Source: Bacteroidales bacterium (GTDB taxonomy: Bacteria; Bacteroidota; Bacteroidia; Bacteroidales; UBA10428). Taken from it: a stretch of 11,498 nt of DNA. Of this stretch, positions 7,396-11,498 are shown piece after piece. Positions within the stretch are counted from its first letter, which is position 1. Each line of letters begins with the position of its first letter. Under the pieces are notes generated by a model. That model searched no databases, was not told the origin of the DNA, and worked only from the letters and a program-made list of their open reading frames with translations. The translations under genes were made by a program, and so were the position numbers. The stretch spans positions 1 through 11,498 of the forward strand of contig DAOUOU010000078.1 of the NCBI GenBank assembly GCA_030626465.1, written 5' to 3'.

Positions 7396-9570
7396 TTATT
7401 CAGCTTTGACAAGTTTTACCCTGTCAAGAGCTTCACCATCAAGTGTAATATCCAGCAAATATATTCCTGCTGACAGGTTCATATCATCTGACCAGTAGAG
7501 TTGATAATCTCCCTCTCTCATCCGGAAATCGCTGATTATATCAACAAGCTGACCATTGATATTCATCAGTTGTATCTTCAGGTTTCCATCGAAAGGCAGG
7601 TAAAGATCAAGTATGAATTCCTTTGTAAACGGATTGGGATAAACATTCAGACTGGCAACACTTTCGTCAATAACCTCATCCTCGATGCTTTCAGGATAAA
7701 TTGTTACATCATAGAATATATCACCAATATTTTCATCCATCCAATCTACTCTTTCAGTTAACCACGACTTAATATAATCTATTTCCTCTTCGTATGTGTT
7801 TACATGATACGGCCAATTATATTGAAAAACAAGCTTGTCAATAACCGGCCAAACCATATAATTTCTCTGAATTGGCTCAGCCAGACGAATAACAAAGGAA
7901 TCAATCATAGCCAGCAATGAATCAGTATGTAAAAAGCTTTCTCTTAACTCAAACCACCTGTCCTCAAACTGATCGACAAGCCCGGGATCCTGAAACAGCC
8001 TTCTGATTTTATATTCATTACTTGAAGGATAATCAAACTGCCAGGCATCGGTTCGGTACCCTTCCTGCCATGGTGAATTTCCAAATGCCAGGTCGAAATC
8101 CCATACAGGACCATACTTTATCCGGGGATCTCTATCGTTCCTGTCCTTGTACATATAAGAACTCATGGCATAGGCATCACAGTTCTTTCCCAGTTCAGTA
8201 ATCACAATATGGTCAATCAGGGTCATCTCATCGATATACTTTTTATAACCAGTTTCAGGATCAAGACCGGAATTTGTTCTTAAAACCTGGTAATACTCAT
8301 CAAAATAGCCCCGAATATATGCTTCCTGCTGTGGTTGCAGATTTGATTCCTTCGGATACACGATCTGTAAACCTGCAGAGCCTTTATCGTATTTCACAAT
8401 ATACCCTCCTGTCAGGTCATTTCCCGAAATTTCATCCGGATTCAATCTGGCTATGTTCACTCTGTCTGCATCTCTTTTTATTTTTTCCATCAGGGTGTAT
8501 AATCCCACATTCTGACCATTCAATATTACTTCGCAGAATCTTGTTCTCGCAGCCCATTGTCCTGTTCGCCGGCTCAGTTCATAGATCATGGCATTCCTGA
8601 ACTGACTTTTATCTGCCCAGGGACCCTGCAGGATCCAATCATGCTCTTCGGGCATACCCAGTATAACAACATTGCTGTCATTCCCTTCTTCATCGATCAA
8701 TTTAAAATCGTAGGATCTTTTCGGAAAGTCAGCGGAAGATTGACCTCTGACCTCAATTTCTGCCGCACCATAATACACATTACACGAATCTGTGGGCTTG
8801 TTGTATGTACCCGGGCCATTATCGATAATACCCATATGAGCCATCACTTCAATCCTTTTGACCGGAATTCCAAACTCATCTGATTCAATTATTACAATGG
8901 GTAATTCTGTTGAATCCAGTTTGAACTGTCGCTTATATCTGTAAGGAAAATTGTAAATCCGATAATTATCATCATTGGTTATATTGTACACATACAACCT
9001 GAAATGAAGGTCCGAACCGCCAATACTGTCGTTCAGCACATGAACTGCAATAGTATTGGTGCCTGTAACAAGGCATGTATCCAGAACAGTTGAATCAAGA
9101 TAATATCCCAACACCGGAGAGCGTTGATAAAATTCCGGTTCATGAGAGCGGTTTGCCAGATCATTGTATGCAGGCCTGTGAATGGATTCATCAACATTTA
9201 CTCGAACAATCTCTTTGCCATTGAGATACACTATATAACCATCGTCATAATCAGCAACCAGGCTCATTTCTTTGAATGAAGAAGGATCCTGCAGGTTGAA
9301 TTTGTATCGTAAATACAAAGATTGTGTCTGATCATCAACAATCACCTCTTCCCTGCCTTCATTACCGTAACCAATTCTTGCCGTATCAACCGGCCATAAG
9401 GAGTCGTCGTAAGCCGGCATATACCAGTCTGCATCAGGTTCAGCCTGTGCGGCAAAATAACTGAAAGGGGTTGTATAGGTTGATATATAGATTGACTGAG
9501 AATACATTTGTTGCAGTCCGCCAGCGAATGCAAAAACTACAAGCAATATAAACAGTGAAAGTTTCTTCAT
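7396..9570 (-). CDS. Secreted CotH-family protein with type IX sorting domain
   Basis: A 724-residue exported protein. A signal peptide (about 1-25, MKKLSLFILLVVFAFAGG) is followed by a beta-rich region (about 26-200) whose DYDDGYIVYLNGKEI segment resembles carbohydrate-binding or jelly-roll modules. The CotH kinase-like domain (about 215-600) shows EVRGQSSADFPKRSYDFK (273-290), WILQGPWADKS (312-322), GLYTLMEKIKRD (356-367) and GPVWDFDLAFGN (487-498), where Asp491 and Asp493 are likely metal or nucleotide ligands. The last 80 residues, starting LNVYPNPFTKEF (641-652) and containing NGQLV and SAGIYLLDI, are a Por/type IX C-terminal sorting domain, so the product should be secreted across the outer membrane and attached to the surface or released. 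Bacillus CotH phosphorylates coat proteins; whether this homologue is active and on what substrate is unknown. It is monocistronic by context. The ATG at 9570 starts a clean signal peptide. Confidence 0.9.
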   Translation of the reverse strand: MKKLSLFILLVVFAFAGGLQQMYSQSIYISTYTTPFSYFAAQAEPDADWYMPAYDDSLWPVDTARIGYGNEGREEVIVDDQTQSLYLRYKFNLQDPSSFKEMSLVADYDDGYIVYLNGKEIVRVNVDESIHRPAYNDLANRSHEPEFYQRSPVLGYYLDSTVLDTCLVTGTNTIAVHVLNDSIGGSDLHFRLYVYNITNDDNYRIYNFPYRYKRQFKLDSTELPIVIIESDEFGIPVKRIEVMAHMGIIDNGPGTYNKPTDSCNVYYGAAEIEVRGQSSADFPKRSYDFKLIDEEGNDSNVVILGMPEEHDWILQGPWADKSQFRNAMIYELSRRTGQWAARTRFCEVILNGQNVGLYTLMEKIKRDADRVNIARLNPDEISGNDLTGGYIVKYDKGSAGLQIVYPKESNLQPQQEAYIRGYFDEYYQVLRTNSGLDPETGYKKYIDEMTLIDHIVITELGKNCDAYAMSSYMYKDRNDRDPRIKYGPVWDFDLAFGNSPWQEGYRTDAWQFDYPSSNEYKIRRLFQDPGLVDQFEDRWFELRESFLHTDSLLAMIDSFVIRLAEPIQRNYMVWPVIDKLVFQYNWPYHVNTYEEEIDYIKSWLTERVDWMDENIGDIFYDVTIYPESIEDEVIDESVASLNVYPNPFTKEFILDLYLPFDGNLKIQLMNINGQLVDIISDFRMREGDYQLYWSDDMNLSAGIYLLDITLDGEALDRVKLVKAE

Positions 9571-9967
9571 GTTATTAATTTTTTATGCTCCTAAACATAG
9601 GAAGATCCAAGCACATTTTCAAAACAATATTACCAATTGCCCTGCTTTTTTTACTGATCAGATGTAGAAAAGGATGAACCTGCCCTGTTTCATGCAAATA
9701 CCTTCAATACAAACCTTACCCTGAAAAAGGCTACCCTTCTCATGAGAATTTACGATTTGTTTATATTAGTACACTTTGAGGTTGCATTGCACTGAACGAC
9801 AATACAAAAAAAACAATTATCGTGAGTTAATTCCGATATTCGATCCAAAAAAATTGTAAACAGGAAAATATAATCAGGGATATTTCATCGTTATTAATCC
9901 GGAATAACAACAGAATTAATTCATGAATTCTTTAACTTCACGCGTATAAAATCCGAAATTCCCTGTA
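9571..9967. other. 397-nt intergenic region between cotH-like gene and kdsA
   Basis: This holds the divergent control regions of both neighbours, but I find no well-formed TTTG...TAnnTTTG promoter on either strand. Visible items are a small hairpin TCCTA-AACA-TAGGA (9589-9602) in the CotH leader, a lipoprotein-signal-like short ORF (9585-9677), and overlapping palindromes GAATTAATTC (9913-9922) and AATTCATGAATT (9918-9929) about 40 nt before kdsA. Nothing else is supported. Confidence 0.5.
9585..9677 (+). pseudogene. Possible remnant or tiny ORF with lipoprotein-like signal
   Basis: An ATG at 9585 opens 30 codons ending in TGA (9675-9677). The product begins MLLNIGRSKHIFKTILPIAL and then runs LFLLIRC, so basic residues are followed by a hydrophobic core and a cysteine, like a lipoprotein signal with almost nothing after it. 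In the next frame (9658-9795) an open stretch reads SDVEKDEPALFHANTF and continues for about 45 codons. A run of eight T at 9645-9652 lies between the two and could mark a slippage frameshift, but joining the frames would still cross a TGA at 9655. It could be a decayed small lipoprotein gene or chance. Confidence 0.22.
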
Positions 9968-10771
9968 ATGAATACTAGTGATTTAATCAATGAACAGTTT
10001 TTTTTAATTGCAGGTCCCTGCGTTGTTGAAAACAAAGAGATGTGTTTTGAAATTGCTTCAGCAATTAAGAAGATAAGTTCAAACCTGGGAATCAACTATG
10101 TTTTTAAAGCATCGTACCGTAAAGCCAACCGGTCGCGCCTGGATTCATTCACAGGCATTGGCGATGAGAAAGCATTAGAAATACTTGCTGAGGTAAAAAG
10201 CAAATATAAGGTTCCTGTTACAACAGATATCCATTCTGCACAAGAAGCTCCAATAGCAGCTGAATATGTTGATATATTGCAGATTCCTGCTTTTTTATGC
10301 CGGCAAACAGATATTCTTGTTGCCGCTGCAAAAACAGGCAAAATAGTAAATATTAAAAAAGGACAATTTCTTGCCCCCTCCTCCATGAAATTTGCAGCTC
10401 GTAAGGTTAACGAATCGGGAAATAAAAATATTATATTAACCGATAGAGGCACTATGTTTGGTTACTCAGATTTTATTGTCGACTACCGCGGACTGGTTGA
10501 AATGAAACAATTGAATTATCCTGTGGTGCTCGATATTACCCATTCACTTCAACAACCTAACCAGTCAGGTGGAGTAGCAGGTGGACGGCCTGAAATGATC
10601 GAAACTATTGCCAGGGCAGGCATTGCCGTCGGTGTAGATGGTATTTTTATGGAAACTCACCCTGATCCTGCAAATGCCAAATCTGATGGAGCAAATATAT
10701 TGCCCTTGAACCAGGTTGAAAATCTGCTTATCAAATTACACCATATTCGTTTGACCATTAATAATTTATGA
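9968..10771 (+). CDS. kdsA: 3-deoxy-8-phosphooctulonate synthase (Kdo8P synthase), metal-dependent class
   Basis: Cytosolic TIM-barrel enzyme that condenses phosphoenolpyruvate with D-arabinose 5-phosphate to Kdo 8-phosphate, an early step in making the Kdo of LPS inner core. It has 267 residues, the usual length. Motifs: FLIAGPCVVE (12-21), FKASYRKANRS (46-56), TTDIHS (85-90), QIPAFLCRQTD (105-115), NIKKGQF (128-134), DRGTMFGY (159-166), DITHSLQ (189-195), METHPDP (228-234) and KSDGAN (238-243). Cys18, His192, Glu229 and Asp240 fall at a constant offset of +7 from the Aquifex metal ligands Cys11, His185, Glu222 and Asp233, and Cys18 replaces the Asn of metal-independent E. coli KdsA. This supports a divalent-metal enzyme. 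Start: ATG at 9968, the only one ahead of the conserved core. A terminator follows 130 nt after the stop. Confidence 0.96.
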   Translation: MNTSDLINEQFFLIAGPCVVENKEMCFEIASAIKKISSNLGINYVFKASYRKANRSRLDSFTGIGDEKALEILAEVKSKYKVPVTTDIHSAQEAPIAAEYVDILQIPAFLCRQTDILVAAAKTGKIVNIKKGQFLAPSSMKFAARKVNESGNKNIILTDRGTMFGYSDFIVDYRGLVEMKQLNYPVVLDITHSLQQPNQSGGVAGGRPEMIETIARAGIAVGVDGIFMETHPDPANAKSDGANILPLNQVENLLIKLHHIRLTINNL

Positions 10772-10901
10772 TCCTGTCTACTCAACATATTCATTGAATC
10801 AATATCGAATAAATCTGGTTTTTTTTCACAGAAAGTTGCTATATCAAATGATTTCATTATATTTATGACCCAATAGCCCTAACGATTTGACCCATATTGG
10901 C

Positions 10902-10946
10902 AGAAAGCTTGCACTGTTATTTACAAATGCAGGCTTTCTTTATTTA
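10902..10946 (+). terminator. Intrinsic terminator downstream of kdsA
   Basis: AGAAAGCTTGCA (10902-10913) pairs with TGCAGGCTTTCT (10928-10939) over 12 bp with one T-G wobble and a 14-nt loop. TTTATTTA follows. It lies 130 nt after the kdsA stop, with no gene between, and should end the kdsA transcript. The stem also works on the minus strand, but no leftward gene ends here. Confidence 0.7.
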
Positions 10947-10988
10947 GCAAGAATTTAAAAGACCTGGTTTTCAGGCATTGATTAATTT

Positions 10989-11007
10989 GATTTGCCCAAA
11001 GCAAATC
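10989..11007. other. Perfect 7-bp hairpin in the leader region of the cytidylyltransferase gene
   Basis: GATTTGC (10989-10995) and GCAAATC (11001-11007) are exact reverse complements around the 5-nt loop CCAAA, with a further T-G pair possible outside. No T-run follows on either side, so it is not a clear terminator. It is 95 nt before the ATG at 11103 and could be a leader structure or a protein-binding site. Confidence 0.4.
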
Positions 11008-11102
11008 GTCTTCCATAGAATATGCGGATTTTACCATAGCTGCGTGTAAATTCATTCAAAATAGAAAGAATATTAACTTAGAGCGTTTCAAATCTTCTCA
11101 AA

Positions 11103-11498
11103 ATGTCAGAAAAAAAGGTTTTCGTATCAGGCTGTTTCGATATATTGCATAGTGGTCATATTGCGTTTTTCAGAGAAACATCACAGTATGGTTCTCTATA
11201 TGTTGGTATTGGATCAGATGCTACTATAAAAGCATTAAAAGGAAGACAGACAATACTAAGTGAATCTGAGCGGCTTTACATGGTTAAGGCCATCAAATAT
11301 GTCACCGATGCATGGATCAATTCCGGCGAAGGAATTCTTGATTTTGAAAAAGAGTTGAAAAGTCTAAAGCCAAATTATTTTATTGTAAATGAAGATGGCC
11401 ATAGTCCATTGAAAGAAGAATTTTGCAGAAAAACAGGAATCACTTACAAAGTACTTGAAAGAGTACCTGCAGCCGGCCTTCCTGCACAATCAACCACC
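11103..11498 (+). CDS. HxGH nucleotidyltransferase (cytidylyltransferase-like), 3' end cut
   Basis: The frame opens at ATG 11103 and is still open after 132 codons at the window edge. KKVFVSGCFDILHSGHIAFF (4-23) carries the HxGH nucleotide-binding signature (His16, Gly18, His19) of glycerol-3-phosphate cytidylyltransferase, RfaE2/HldE and related enzymes. YVGIGSDATIKALKGRQTIL (33-52) matches the strand and basic loop that follow, SESERLYMV (53-61) the next helix, and PAQSTT (127-132) the late STT motif. These enzymes join a phosphorylated sugar or alcohol to CMP or AMP. The segment NYFIVNEDGHSPLKEEF (91-107) differs from the glycerol-3-phosphate type, so the substrate is open. kdsA upstream makes a surface-polysaccharide or LPS precursor role plausible, but a terminator separates the two genes. 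A C-terminal extension or fused domain may lie outside the window. Confidence 0.82.
   Translation, partial: MSEKKVFVSGCFDILHSGHIAFFRETSQYGSLYVGIGSDATIKALKGRQTILSESERLYMVKAIKYVTDAWINSGEGILDFEKELKSLKPNYFIVNEDGHSPLKEEFCRKTGITYKVLERVPAAGLPAQSTT

Larger units (their letters stand above)
10772..11102. other. 331-nt structured intergenic region after kdsA
   Basis: No open frame of useful length is present on the plus strand. TGACCCA occurs twice (10866-10872 and 10888-10894). CCAATA (10870-10875) and TATTGG (10895-10900) form an inverted repeat directly before the terminator, and a perfect short hairpin lies at 10989-11007. The promoter of the next gene should be between 10947 and 11102. The closest -7-like string is TAACTTAG (11074-11081), with no matching -33. 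Confidence 0.5.

Noticed and set aside
7386..7402. TGAAT/ATTCA hairpin between rarA and the CotH gene as a shared terminator
   Set aside because: The arms are only five base pairs, A/T-dominated, and no T-run is separable from the loop.
8274..8883. Two overlapping plus-strand frames of 108 codons each inside the CotH gene
   Set aside because: They are antisense to continuous CotH coding sequence with intact motifs and show no domain or signal features.
9756..9778. TTTG and TACACTTTG upstream of kdsA as a promoter
   Set aside because: The spacer is only 10 nt and the -7 box has three instead of two bases between TA and TTTG.
9923..9949. An 8-codon ORF (MNSLTSRV) just ahead of kdsA, as a possible leader peptide
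   Set aside because: It has no codon run or alternative hairpins typical of attenuation. Its ATG simply lies in an AT-rich palindrome.
1..11498. Mobile elements, CRISPR arrays, tRNA or rRNA genes, toxin-antitoxin or defence modules
   Set aside because: I saw no regularly spaced repeats, transposase or integrase motifs, cloverleaf-like sequence or small gene pairs. All large frames are housekeeping or envelope genes.

Overview
The window is a stretch of AT-rich chromosomal DNA from a Gram-negative bacterium of the phylum Bacteroidota, most likely near the order Bacteroidales. Four points support this: a secreted CotH-family protein ending in a type IX secretion (Por) C-terminal sorting domain; a PD40-repeat lipoprotein with a CxxCH haem motif of a type I associate with Bacteroidales; kdsA for the Kdo sugar of lipopolysaccharide; and starts without strong Shine-Dalgarno sequences together with TAnnTTTG-like -7 boxes. 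I see no rRNA, tRNA, CRISPR array, transposase, integrase or phage gene. It reads as an ordinary core-genome region, not an accessory island.

Left part (1-2472): a rightward gene for an exported haem-binding PD40 lipoprotein (38-1597), possibly overlapped by the tail of an unseen upstream gene through ATGA. It converges on a leftward gene for a small predicted outer-membrane beta-barrel protein (1615-2241).

Middle left (2473-5955): a leftward set read in the order short-chain dehydrogenase (5955-5149), 4HBT-family acyl-CoA thioesterase (5141-4734), RelA/SpoT-family alarmone enzyme (4671-2473). The first two are 7 nt apart and surely co-transcribed. The rel gene may be read through or use its own promoter in the 62-nt gap. 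A probable intrinsic terminator lies at 2381-2411. The Rel protein keeps its synthetase, TGS, cysteine and ACT parts but has lost the HD hydrolase residues, so it should only make (p)ppGpp.

Middle right (5956-9570): rarA, the replication-fork AAA+ ATPase gene, is divergent from the dehydrogenase across 140 nt that hold a perfect 19-bp palindrome. rarA converges within 10 nt on a long leftward gene for a secreted CotH-like protein.

Right part (9571-11498): about 400 nt without a clear gene, except a doubtful 30-codon lipoprotein-signal-like ORF; then kdsA (metal-dependent class), a good intrinsic terminator, a structured intergenic stretch, and the start of a HxGH cytidylyltransferase gene cut by the window edge. 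kdsA and the transferase may both serve surface-polysaccharide or LPS precursor synthesis, but a terminator separates them.

I found no convincing new multi-gene system. The points most worth a second look are the hydrolase-dead Rel, the 19-bp palindrome and its imperfect copy, a flavinylation-like motif in the haem lipoprotein, and the possible decayed lipoprotein gene upstream of kdsA.
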